Source: Thermotoga sp. Mc24
GTDB taxonomy: Bacteria > Thermotogota > Thermotogae > Thermotogales > Thermotogaceae
Reading direction: 5' to 3'
DNA: 64,000 bases
NCBI RefSeq assembly: GCF_000784835.1
Contig: NZ_JSFH01000011.1
Coordinates: 62,001-126,000, forward strand
Part shown: piece after piece, positions 27,332 through 34,397 of the stretch
Layout: each line of letters opens with the position of its first letter
Numbering within the stretch: the stretch's first letter is position 1
The notes under the pieces: generated by a model
The model's database searches: none
Told to the model about the DNA's origin: nothing
Seen by the model: the letters and a program-made list of their open reading frames with translations, nothing else
Position numbers and translations under genes: made by a program

Positions 27332-28309
27332 TCAATAGCTGCTGAGAAATCTCACGTCGTTTCTGACGAACTCTCTTATGTCCGTTATGCCGTACTTCAA
27401 CATGGCGATCCTTTCCACTCCCATTCCGAACGCGTAACCCGTCCATTCTTCCGGATCGTATCCTACGTTCAAAAAGACGTTTGGATCCACCATCCCCGCT
27501 CCCAAAATCTCCAACCATCCGTAACCAGAAAGATAGACATCCACTTCGAAACTCGGCTCTGTGAATGGGAAAAAGCTCGGTCTCAAACGAACTCTCGCGT
27601 TCTTGCCGAACATTCTTCGCGCGAACTCTTCGAGTGTGAATTTCAAATGAGCCACGCTGAGATCTCTATCCACATGCAATCCTTCCACCTGATGGAACAT
27701 GGGAAGGTGCGTCGCATCGTAGTCTCTTCTGTAAACTTTTCCGGGCGATATGATAGCGATGGGGGGTTTTCTCTCGAGCATCGTTCTGATCTGGACAGGA
27801 GAAGTGTGGGTTCTGAGAAGGAGATCATCCGTTATGTAGAAAGAATCGTGTTCGTCCCTGGCTGGATGCCATTCCGGTGTGTTCAGCGCGTCGAAGTTGT
27901 GCCAGGTTGTTTCGATTTCCGGCCCCTCTACCACATCGAATCCCATCGATACAAAGATCCTCTCTATCTCTTCCATAACCTTCAAGACAGGGTGAGAATG
28001 TCCCAGTTTCCTCCTTGCTCCCGGTATCGTGACGTCTATTCTCATTTTTTCCATCTTTTCCTGTTCGAGAAGCTTTTGAATTTGCTGTTTCTTTTCCTCG
28101 AAGAGTTTTTCTATCTTCTCACGGAGTTCGTTCACTCTTTTACCGTAGGCGGGTCTTTCTTCAGGAGGGAGATTCTTGAGATTTTTCATCAATTCTGTGA
28201 TCTTGCCCTTCTTTCCGAGAAATTCTATCCTGAAACTTTCCAGCTCCTGAACATTCGATATCTTTGATAATTTCTCGAGGGCTTCCTTCTCGACGACTTC
28301 TATCTCCAT
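27332..28309 (-). CDS. pheS: Phenylalanyl-tRNA synthetase alpha subunit
   Basis: 325 residues. An N-terminal coiled coil (~1-95, Glu/Lys-rich) is followed by a class II core: [17 protein letters not shown], motif 2-type [34 protein letters not shown], and motif 3-type [14 protein letters not shown]. It is the catalytic subunit for phenylalanyl-adenylate formation. ATG 28309 is preceded by a G-rich site about 8 bases upstream. It lies 28 bases downstream of the tRNA-Ser gene on the same strand. I see no separate strong promoter in between, so co-transcription with the tRNA is likely. Confidence 0.96.
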   Translation of the reverse strand: MEIEVVEKEALEKLSKISNVQELESFRIEFLGKKGKITELMKNLKNLPPEERPAYGKRVNELREKIEKLFEEKKQQIQKLLEQEKMEKMRIDVTIPGARRKLGHSHPVLKVMEEIERIFVSMGFDVVEGPEIETTWHNFDALNTPEWHPARDEHDSFYITDDLLLRTHTSPVQIRTMLERKPPIAIISPGKVYRRDYDATHLPMFHQVEGLHVDRDLSVAHLKFTLEEFARRMFGKNARVRLRPSFFPFTEPSFEVDVYLSGYGWLEILGAGMVDPNVFLNVGYDPEEWTGYAFGMGVERIAMLKYGITDIREFVRNDVRFLSSY

Positions 28310-28337
28310 CTCTCATACCCCCTGTTATACAAAAAAA

Positions 28338-28426
28338 TGGCGGAGGCGGTGGGACTCGAACCCACAAGGGCCTCACGGCCCACCGGTTTTCGAGACCGGC
28401 TCCTTAGCCAGTTCGGACACGCCTCC
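28338..28426 (-). tRNA. tRNA-Ser(CGA)
   Basis: An 89-base type II tRNA read on the minus strand, with encoded CCA (28338-28340). Acceptor GGAGGCG pairs with CGCCTCC, discriminator G. The anticodon arm is CCGGT-CTCGAAA-ACCGG, giving anticodon CGA for UCG codons. A long variable arm (GGGCC-GTGA-GGCCC) and T-loop GTTCGAGTC are present. A run of T follows the CCA end, and pheS starts 28 bases later. Confidence 0.97.
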
Positions 28427-28444
28427 GCGTCCTTCCATCTTCAT

Positions 28445-28473
28445 ATTTTATTTCATTTCGCCGCTAATTTCAA
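28445..28473 (-). promoter_or_regulatory. Promoter of tRNA-Ser (and probably pheST)
   Basis: On the minus strand TTGAAA (28468-28473), 17-base spacer, TAAAAT (28445-28450): close to sigma-A consensus. The predicted start is ~12 bases before the tRNA 5' end. The promoter lies across the stop codon of the alcohol dehydrogenase gene. Confidence 0.7.
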
Positions 28474-29640
28474 TATTTCACGAACGTCTTCTCTTTCGAG
28501 CACCATTATTCTTCCCAAACTCGCTCCCTTGGGTTTCAGATTCTTTTCCACAAGGAGCATGACGTTGTCCACGATCTTGTCTATATCTTCCTCTGGAATT
28601 CCCGCATCCCTGAGGGATACAGGAGCTCCCACCTTCTTCAGCCAGTTTTTGAAAGCCTCGATCCCTTTCAGAATCAGTTCCTCACCTTCACCTTCAAGTC
28701 CAAAGATCTTCCTTGCAAACCTTTCGAACTGCGCAGGATTCTCTCTGTACACGTACTTCATCCATGCCGGAAACACAATGGCGAGACCCGCTCCGTGTGC
28801 GATGTCGTAGAGAGCGCTGAGAGAGTGCTCGATCCTGTGGCAAGCCCACTCTCCGCCCCTTCTTCCAACCGCCATCGTTCCATTGAGAGCGATCGTTGCA
28901 GACCACGCGAGATTTGCCCTTGCTTCGTAGTCGTCTGGTTTCTCTATCAACCTTTCTGTCATTTTCATGATCGTTCTGATAGTACCTTCCGCTATTTCGT
29001 TGGAGATCTCAGGACTGCTCCCATCGAAATAGTACTCGAGAATGTGTGAGATCGCATCCACAGCACCATAAACTGTTTGTTCTTTTGGAAGAGTGAATTG
29101 AACAGATGGATCGATTATGGATACTTTTGGATAGAGAGCCTTTGAACTCACTCCATATTTTTCTTTCGTTTTCTCGTTCGTTATCACGGCGTTACCGTTC
29201 ATCTCCGTTCCTGTTGCCGAAATTGTGAGTACATCGAAAACAGGAAGAGCTCTCTCGATCTGGTATTCACCAATGAAAGCATCCCATATGTCACCCTCGT
29301 AGAGAGCACCGGCTGCTACCGCTTTTGCAGAATCCACAACGCTTCCCCCACCGACTCCAAGAACGGCCTCCACCTTTTCTCTCTTTGCCACCTCAACAGC
29401 TTCATAGACCTTGGAGAGAACTGGATTCGGCTTGACACCAGATACTTCTATCCATTCTATTCCGTGCTTTTTCAGTGAATCGACAACCTGATCATAGACA
29501 CCGTTTCTCTTTATCGATCCACCACCGTAGAGGAAAAGAATCTTTCTGATTCCTGCGCTTTTTATTTCTTCTCCTATTTTTGGAATCGTTCCTCTTCCAA
29601 AGACGATCTTCGTGGGATTGTGGAAGACGAAGTTCTCCAT
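28453..29640 (-). CDS. Iron-type NAD(P)H-dependent alcohol/butanol dehydrogenase
   Basis: 395 residues of the group III (Fe) alcohol dehydrogenase family, BDH-like. Nucleotide fold: FLYGGGSIKRNGVYDQV, VLGVGGGSVVDSAKAVAAG. Metal-binding region: GAVDAISHILEYYFDGSSPE with Asp and His ligands (~195-200), and CHRIEHSLSALYDIAHGAGLAIVFPAW (in part, ~266-290) with the remaining His ligands. It probably reduces aldehydes to alcohols in fermentation with NADPH. The start is ATG 29640 with GGAGGTGG upstream. It follows uraA by 38 bases with no terminator seen. Confidence 0.93.
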   Translation of the reverse strand: MENFVFHNPTKIVFGRGTIPKIGEEIKSAGIRKILFLYGGGSIKRNGVYDQVVDSLKKHGIEWIEVSGVKPNPVLSKVYEAVEVAKREKVEAVLGVGGGSVVDSAKAVAAGALYEGDIWDAFIGEYQIERALPVFDVLTISATGTEMNGNAVITNEKTKEKYGVSSKALYPKVSIIDPSVQFTLPKEQTVYGAVDAISHILEYYFDGSSPEISNEIAEGTIRTIMKMTERLIEKPDDYEARANLAWSATIALNGTMAVGRRGGEWACHRIEHSLSALYDIAHGAGLAIVFPAWMKYVYRENPAQFERFARKIFGLEGEGEELILKGIEAFKNWLKKVGAPVSLRDAGIPEEDIDKIVDNVMLLVEKNLKPKGASLGRIMVLEREDVREILKLAAK

Positions 29641-29678
29641 CGATTACCACCTCCTCATTTCGATTGTATCACGATAAC

Positions 29679-30878
29679 TCAATCCCTATCTGGAAGGATC
29701 AGGTTCAGGAAGATGCCTACGAGGGCAGCAAGTCCTATTCCCTTCAATTCAACTCTACCTACCTTCAAAACCGCACCACCGATACCCACAGTGAGCATCA
29801 GGGCAGTGATCATGAGGTTTCTCGGTTTGGAAAAATCCACTTCCGCGTTCACCATGGTTCTCACACCAATAGAGGTGATCATACCGAAGAGAATGAGGCT
29901 CACTCCACCCATCACCGCCTGAGGAATCGTCTGGAGGATCGCGCCGAACTTCGACACAAAGGCAGCGAATATGGCCACAAGAGCGGCTCCTCTGAGAACG
30001 GAAGGATCGTACACTCTCGTGAGGGCCAGCACTCCCGTGTTTTCACTGTAAGTGGTGTTCGCAGGACCTCCAAGAAGACCGGCCACAGCCGTTGCAAGTC
30101 CATCACCGAGGAGTGTTCTATGAAGACCAGGTTTGTCGAAGAAATTCTTTCCGACAACCGCTCCGTTGGTAGTGATGTCTCCAAGATGTTCCATGAAGGT
30201 GGCAAGGGTCACCGGAACGACCATGAATATCGCTCCGTAATCGAACTTTGGGAGCATCACTTTCGGTACGCTGAAGAGAGGGGTGTTCAATATCGCACTG
30301 GTGTCGATCTTTCCCATGAAAAGCCCCGCGATGTATCCAACAACGACTCCTGTGATCACCGGAACCATGCTGAAGAATCCCCTCGTCATGGTTGAGACGA
30401 AAACGACAGTGGCTATGACGATGAGGGCGAGTGGCCAGTCACTCGATGCCATCTGGATGGCAACGGGGCTGAGTGTGAGTCCTATCACCATGATCATACT
30501 TCCGGTGACAACAGGAGGGAGAATCTTTTTCACCTTTTCTGGGCCAACTGCCTTCACTATAAGAGCGTACAGAGCATAGAACAGACCTGCCACGAAGATT
30601 CCGCCCGTCGCGTAGGCGAGATCTCCATAGATCTCTTTCACTGCCAATATTGGAGCGATGAAGGCAAAGCTCGACCCAAGAAAGACGGGCACAATTCCAC
30701 CGGTCACAAAATGGAAGATGAGCGTGCCGACTCCCGCGGTGAGGAGCGCCACAAGAGGATCGAGCCCCGTGATGAGAGGAACCAACACAGTGGCACCGAA
30801 CATGGCCACGAAGTGCTGAAGTGCCAGCAGGAACCATCTCCATCCACTGACCTTGGTAACCGCTCCTTCGAACTCCAT
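29679..30878 (-). CDS. uraA: Uracil permease, NCS2/UraA family
   Basis: 399 residues with 12-14 hydrophobic segments. [25 protein letters not shown] at the start is typical of UraA/Rut[14 protein letters not shown] is the NCS2 substrate loop in TM3, and [35 protein letters not shown] (in part, ~255-285) carries the catalytic Glu and the conserved NTTYSEN signature. It imports uracil by proton symport. ATG 30878 is chosen because AGGAGGTG lies 5 bases upstream; a frame to 30896 would include that site. It lies immediately downstream of a terminator that ends wecG. Confidence 0.92.
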   Translation of the reverse strand: MEFEGAVTKVSGWRWFLLALQHFVAMFGATVLVPLITGLDPLVALLTAGVGTLIFHFVTGGIVPVFLGSSFAFIAPILAVKEIYGDLAYATGGIFVAGLFYALYALIVKAVGPEKVKKILPPVVTGSMIMVIGLTLSPVAIQMASSDWPLALIVIATVVFVSTMTRGFFSMVPVITGVVVGYIAGLFMGKIDTSAILNTPLFSVPKVMLPKFDYGAIFMVVPVTLATFMEHLGDITTNGAVVGKNFFDKPGLHRTLLGDGLATAVAGLLGGPANTTYSENTGVLALTRVYDPSVLRGAALVAIFAAFVSKFGAILQTIPQAVMGGVSLILFGMITSIGVRTMVNAEVDFSKPRNLMITALMLTVGIGGAVLKVGRVELKGIGLAALVGIFLNLILPDRD

Positions 30879-30905
30879 GAGAACACCTCCTGACATTTAA
30901 AAATA

Positions 30906-30927
30906 AAGGCTCTTTGAAAAGAGCCTT
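30906..30927 (-). terminator. Intrinsic terminator after the WecG/TagA gene, just ahead of uraA
   Basis: Minus-strand AAGGCTCTTT / AAAGAGCCTT (30918-30927 and 30906-30915), a tight loop, then TATTTTT. The first stem base lies in the glycosyltransferase stop codon. Only ~20 bases separate the T-run from the uraA ribosome site. Confidence 0.8.
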
Positions 30928-31658
30928 CAGTTTCTGTTTTTCAATTTTTCTCTCAAAACGAAGAAGACGAACTTTGAAACCTGAACGGGAACTTTTCTTT
31001 TACTCAAAGGAGACTGGAAAAACCTGTAAAGCCACTCCAGGTTCATCCTCTGAACCCACTCCGGTGCGCGTTTCTTTTTGCCCGATACGACGTCTATGGA
31101 TCCTCCAACTCCCATGGCGAGCTTCACGTTCAGCTGTGGAAAGTTCCTGTATATCCACTCTTCCTGACGGGGAACACCCATTCCGACGAAGAGAAGATCG
31201 GTCGAGTTTCTGTTTATGTCTTCAACGATCTTCGGTGATTCTTTTTCGAAGAAGAAGCCATCGTGACAGCCCACAACCTTCACTCCCGATTTCTCCAGCA
31301 CTTCTTTTGCCTTTTCAACGATTTCCTTTTTCGTTCCAAGAAGATACACCTTCCAACCTTTTTCCTTTGATCTTTCACAGAGGTGCTTCATGATCTCTAT
31401 TCCAGGCAGTCTCTCGGTCATCTCTCCCGTGAGGGTTTTCATGGCCCAGACAACACCAAAACCATCAGGTACAACGAGGTCTGCAGAGTTCACGATAGCC
31501 CTATATCCTGCATCTTCTATGGCCTGCAATAGAATCGAAGCGTTCATGGTAACAACAAAGGTTTTGATGTTCTTCTCTATTCTCTCTTCGATTGTGTTCA
31601 GAAATTCCCGTCTTGTCCCAGATAAAACCTTCGTTCCGAAAAGTTCGATCTCTTTCAC
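30927..31658 (-). CDS. WecG/TagA/CpsF-family (GT26) glycosyltransferase
   Basis: 243 residues from GTG 31658, selected because GGAGG sits 8 bases upstream; a longer frame runs through the tRNA and terminator and is not credible. Family motifs: TFVVTMNASILLQAIED, NSADLVVPDGFGVVWAMK with the catalytic-type Asp (~60), RLPGIEIM, VYLLGTKKEIVEKA, LLFVGMGVPRQEEWI (~165) and AMGVGGSIDVVSGKKKRAPEW. GT26 enzymes transfer ManNAc or related sugars to undecaprenyl-linked acceptors at the membrane. The acceptor here is unknown. Together with the WecA-like enzyme at 47594 it points to a surface glycan pathway. Confidence 0.9.
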   Translation of the reverse strand: MKEIELFGTKVLSGTRREFLNTIEERIEKNIKTFVVTMNASILLQAIEDAGYRAIVNSADLVVPDGFGVVWAMKTLTGEMTERLPGIEIMKHLCERSKEKGWKVYLLGTKKEIVEKAKEVLEKSGVKVVGCHDGFFFEKESPKIVEDINRNSTDLLFVGMGVPRQEEWIYRNFPQLNVKLAMGVGGSIDVVSGKKKRAPEWVQRMNLEWLYRFFQSPLSKRKVPVQVSKFVFFVLREKLKNRN

Positions 31659-31671
31659 CCCGTTTTCCTCC

Positions 31672-31701
31672 AAAAAAAAGCGGAGGGAAGACCTCCGCTT
31701 T
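31672..31701 (-). terminator. Intrinsic terminator of tRNA-Leu
   Basis: On the minus strand AAAGCGGAGG (31692-31701) pairs with CCTCCGCTTT (31677-31686) around a five-base loop, followed by a T-run (31672-31679). It lies four bases after the encoded CCA and before the glycosyltransferase ribosome site. Confidence 0.88.
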
Positions 31702-31705
31702 CTGC

Positions 31706-31792
31706 TGGTGCCGAGGGCGGGACTTGAACCCGCACGGGGAAACCCCCACATGATCCTGAGTCATGCGCGTCTGCCAGTTCCGCCACCTCGGC
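31706..31792 (-). tRNA. tRNA-Leu(CAG)
   Basis: An 87-base type II tRNA with encoded CCA (31706-31708). Acceptor GCCGAGG pairs with CCTCGGC, discriminator A. Anticodon arm CATGA-CTCAGGA-TCATG gives anticodon CAG for CUG codons. A long variable arm (GTGGGGG-TTT-CCCCGT region) and T-loop GTTCAAGTC are present. Confidence 0.97.
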
Positions 31793-31810
31793 ACTCCTCT
31801 CCGTTCAGAT

Positions 31811-31839
31811 AGTTTAGCACCTTCTTCCGCGAGCGTCAA
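31811..31839 (-). promoter_or_regulatory. Promoter of tRNA-Leu
   Basis: Minus strand: TTGACG (31834-31839), 17-base spacer, TAAACT (31811-31816). The predicted transcript starts ~13 bases before the tRNA. The -35 element overlaps the last codon and stop of the MMPL exporter gene. Confidence 0.75.
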
Positions 31840-33038
31840 GAGTTTTCCCTCTTTTCCAGTATCATAGGCTGGACGATCAGCGTGAAAACAGCCCCAACCC
31901 CTATCCCAAGCATCATGAGTAGAGATATGTTTTTAAAGAGTGCGAGTTCAGAGAAGAGAAGAACGGCGAATCCCGAGATCAATCCCAGCGCGTTTGTGAG
32001 AACAGATGGTCCCACGTTCTTGACCACAAGGTACGGATCTCTCAGCCTCTTCTCTTCCGAAGCAATGTGAATGGAATAATCTATCACAAGACCCATGAGA
32101 ATACCGGAGGTGATCGATGTTGACACATCCAGACTGATCCCAAAGAGGGCCATGAACAGGAAGTTGAACACCGTCGTGAAAGCGATTGGAACCATCACAC
32201 TGAGTGTGGTGAGCGGTCTTCGGAATATGATGAAGACCATGGCAAAGATCAGAACTGAAGCAATGACGATGCTCTGTATCTGTGATTTCATGATGCTTTC
32301 GTTGATATCGTCCCAGATCAGAACGGATCCCGCCACATAGTGTGACCAGCCCGTTTCGCTCATCACTTTGTTGATCAGATCTACCACTTTTTTCACATGT
32401 TCGTATCCTTCCGGTGTGAGATTGACGATCAACCTTATCCTGTTTCTATCTCCGATGAAGGTCTTGAGAAACGGGTTCGTTCTGGAGAGCGCGTACATTA
32501 TCGGAACGGGAATATCCACAGGAAACACCACACTGGAGACGTACTCGCTCTTTTCTATCTTTTCGATTAGCTCTTTCAAGGTCTTGGAATCCGTCCCAAC
32601 GAATGGAACAGTTTTCTCCAGCACCAGATAGATCGGCTCTCTCGTGTTGAACTTTTCCACGATGAGGTCGTAAGCTTTTCTGAGTTCGGAATCCCTGTCG
32701 AAATAAGACACCATATCCGAACCCACCTGTACTCTTTTGAGCAGAAACGGTGAAAGAACCGCTATCACCAGGAAGACAACGAGGACGATCAGAGCGATCT
32801 TTCTTCCCACGTACTTCATACCAAAGTTCCTCGGAGTTCTCTTTGGAGTGTAGTTTCTGAAGATCTCCACACCGGATGTGAATATCACAAGAACCACAAC
32901 AGCGAGTCCGGAAGAAACCAGAATTCCGAGTTCTCTGAACGCCCTTATATCGATGAAGACGAAAGACATGAATCCCGCTGCGGTGGTGAGCATCGAAAAA
33001 AGTATGGGTTTGAAGATGTGTTTTACCGCCTCTTTTTT
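31836..33038 (-). CDS. MMPL/RND-type exporter, C-terminal part (-1 frame)
   Basis: This is the second half of an MMPL/RND transporter. From ~33038 the frame reads EAVKHIFKPILFSMLTTAAGFMSFVFIDI, a classical MMPL segment that continues the N-terminal half without a gap. It then has a large outside domain (GSDMVSYFDRDSELRKAYD ... LVLEKTVPFVGTDS) and a closing block of five hydrophobic segments with a GILMGLVIDYSIHIASEEK motif. The first ATG (32993) lies in a transmembrane segment and has no ribosome site, so independent initiation is unlikely. Expression should depend on a -1 shift at 33032-33038, giving a 674-residue protein. Otherwise the locus is a pseudogene or carries a base-calling error. 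Confidence 0.8.
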   Translation of the reverse strand, partial: KKEAVKHIFKPILFSMLTTAAGFMSFVFIDIRAFRELGILVSSGLAVVVLVIFTSGVEIFRNYTPKRTPRNFGMKYVGRKIALIVLVVFLVIAVLSPFLLKRVQVGSDMVSYFDRDSELRKAYDLIVEKFNTREPIYLVLEKTVPFVGTDSKTLKELIEKIEKSEYVSSVVFPVDIPVPIMYALSRTNPFLKTFIGDRNRIRLIVNLTPEGYEHVKKVVDLINKVMSETGWSHYVAGSVLIWDDINESIMKSQIQSIVIASVLIFAMVFIIFRRPLTTLSVMVPIAFTTVFNFLFMALFGISLDVSTSITSGILMGLVIDYSIHIASEEKRLRDPYLVVKNVGPSVLTNALGLISGFAVLLFSELALFKNISLLMMLGIGVGAVFTLIVQPMILEKRENS

Positions 33039-33859
33039 TCACTGAACCTGAACAGCGCGTTGTAGAAGTGAAGCCCGTACGCAGAGCCGATGATGAGGAG
33101 AAAGGTGATGGTCATCACGGTCATGGTGTTGAGGCTCTTTCCCATAGCGAAAAACACAGCGAACACAAAAAACGTGGACAGCACAGGAACCATCAAAGAA
33201 AAGAGTGCTGCTCTGAAGGATCTCAGCTGGTAGTAGAAGAGAAGAAAGATCACAAGAAACATGAAAATAGGATAAACGAAAGTCTGCCTCACCAGCTCTT
33301 TGAAAAGAGCGCTGTCTATCACTGGTTCACCAAACAGGTAATTTTTCTCGAAGTAGCCGGACACGAGACTTTTTATCTCGGGTATTTTGTCCCTTGCGTT
33401 GACACCTTCTTTGAATATCACGTTCAAAAGCGCGTACTTCCCATCTTCTGTGATGAAACTCTTCGCGTTCGGGTCATTCAAAACGTCGTTTGAAATTTTC
33501 CCATCTTTGAAGTAATAGTCCATTCTGAAACCAGAAAACCTTGGAAGGTTCACGGGACTCATAACACTCGAGATGTCTTCTCTTTTTTCCAGAGCCTCGT
33601 GGAGTTCGTACAGAGCCCTTGCGTCTTCGAAGAAGTTCTTATCACCTTCGACAACGATCACAATCGAGGAACTTCCGCCGAACTCCCTGTTCACACGAAA
33701 GAGGTTCTTCACGTTTTCGTTCGTGGTCTTTTCAGGATCTCCATTGTAACCTGGAAGGAACACCTCAGGACCGGTCTCTATCTTTCCAAGAGAAAAAACA
33801 ACAAGGAACGAAAGGAAAACCAGCACCACGTATATTGTGGTGAAGAAGTACCTTCTCAT
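33023..33859 (-). CDS. MMPL/RND-type exporter, N-terminal part (0 frame)
   Basis: 278 residues. MRRYFFTTIYVVLVFLSFLVVF is the first membrane helix. An outside domain follows with NRTFGG-like FRVNREFGGSSSIVIVVEGD and DYYFKDG. Then come membrane helices from ~200 (YPIFMFLVIFLLFYYQLRS, VPVLSTFFVFAVFF) and TITFLLIIGSAYGLHFYNALFRF, the paired MMPL motif. The frame stops at TAA 33023 four codons after a run of seven A. ATG 33859 is one base after the marR stop, so the two genes are co-expressed. RND/MMPL proteins use the proton gradient to export lipids or drugs; the substrate is unknown. Confidence 0.83.
   Translation of the reverse strand: MRRYFFTTIYVVLVFLSFLVVFSLGKIETGPEVFLPGYNGDPEKTTNENVKNLFRVNREFGGSSSIVIVVEGDKNFFEDARALYELHEALEKREDISSVMSPVNLPRFSGFRMDYYFKDGKISNDVLNDPNAKSFITEDGKYALLNVIFKEGVNARDKIPEIKSLVSGYFEKNYLFGEPVIDSALFKELVRQTFVYPIFMFLVIFLLFYYQLRSFRAALFSLMVPVLSTFFVFAVFFAMGKSLNTMTVMTITFLLIIGSAYGLHFYNALFRFSEKKRR
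33032..33038 (-). other. Slippery heptamer A AAA AAG, candidate -1 frameshift site
   Basis: Zero-frame codons are GAA AAA AAG AGG CGG TAA. Slipping back one base at A AAA AAG gives AAA AAA GAG GCG GTA and joins the two halves of the MMPL gene. This heptamer is the same as the E. coli dnaX frameshift site. I see no clear strong downstream stem-loop. Confidence 0.55.
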
Positions 33860-33860
33860 G

Positions 33861-34289
33861 CTACCTTCCCTCCCTCGACAAGGCTTCCACCATTCGATTG
33901 AATCCTTCGCTCACCACTTTGAGATCTTCCTCGGAAAATTTCTCAAGAACACTTTTCAAAAGACTTTCGAAGTTCGAAAGAATCTCTTCGAAGATTTTCT
34001 TTCCCTTTTCGGTCAAGACCACCCGGTACGTTCTTCTATCAACAGGGTCCATCTCTCTGACGACCAAGCCTCTTTTCTCCAGAGAATCCACCACGTTCGT
34101 TACGTTGCTCTTCGTTGTGGAAAGAAACTCCGCTATCTCCTTCATCTTTTTTGGACCGAAGAGAGCCACGTAGAGGAACGCGTAGAGCTCCGTTGTTTTC
34201 ATGTCAGAGACCTCCTCGTTCGATGGAAGATAACTGGAAAACCTCATCACGAGCGAAAAGAGTGTTCTGAATATCTCCAGAGCATCCAT
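33861..34289 (-). CDS. MarR-family transcriptional regulator
   Basis: 142 residues from ATG 34289, chosen for GGGGTGA upstream (an earlier in-frame ATG would translate it). Winged helix: MKEIAEFLSTTKSNVTNVVDSLEKRGLV (in parts, ~55-85) and the wing MDPVDRRTYRVVLTEKGKKIFEE, with the highly conserved DRR. Flanking helices provide dimerisation. It is the first gene of a marR-MMPL operon and divergent from a MATE exporter. Two GTTC-N7-GAAC sites overlap the two promoters, so it likely represses both and responds to a substrate of the pumps. Confidence 0.92.
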   Translation of the reverse strand: MDALEIFRTLFSLVMRFSSYLPSNEEVSDMKTTELYAFLYVALFGPKKMKEIAEFLSTTKSNVTNVVDSLEKRGLVVREMDPVDRRTYRVVLTEKGKKIFEEILSNFESLLKSVLEKFSEEDLKVVSEGFNRMVEALSREGR

Positions 34290-34313
34290 ATCTTCACCCC
34301 CCATTTTTTGACA

Positions 34314-34380
34314 GTTCAATTATAGAACAGTTCAATTATTTTACCAAATGGTTCACCATCCGAACTATTTGTTGTAGAAT
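34314..34380. promoter_or_regulatory. Divergent marR / MATE promoters with paired candidate MarR operators
   Basis: Minus (marR): TTGGTA (34342-34347), 17 bases, TATAAT (34319-34324). Plus (MATE): TTCACC (34352-34357), 17 bases, TAGAAT (34375-34380). Site 1, GTTC-N7-GAAC at 34314-34328, covers the marR -10. Site 2, the same pattern at 34351-34365, covers the MATE -35. A direct repeat of AGTTCAATTAT (34313 and 34329) adds a half site between them. The promoter and motif calls are read directly; binding by MarR is inferred. Confidence 0.62.
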
Positions 34381-34397
34381 AAGAACCGGTGATGAGA

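Noticed and set aside
27149-28267. A 372-codon open frame on the plus strand across pheS/pheT
   Set aside because: It lies opposite strongly conserved synthetase genes, has no domain I can see, and its composition is that of a reverse-complement shadow.
28310-28337. The T-run after tRNA-Ser as a terminator
   Set aside because: No hairpin other than the tRNA itself precedes it, so it is weak at best and read-through into pheST is more likely.
30880-30927. PyrR-type attenuator before uraA
   Set aside because: No recognisable PyrR-binding loop or alternative anti-terminator stem; the hairpin is simply the end of the glycosyltransferase gene.
31659-31751. N-terminal extension of the WecG/TagA protein into tRNA-Leu
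   Set aside because: It would translate the tRNA 3' end and its terminator; the GTG at 31658 has a proper ribosome site.
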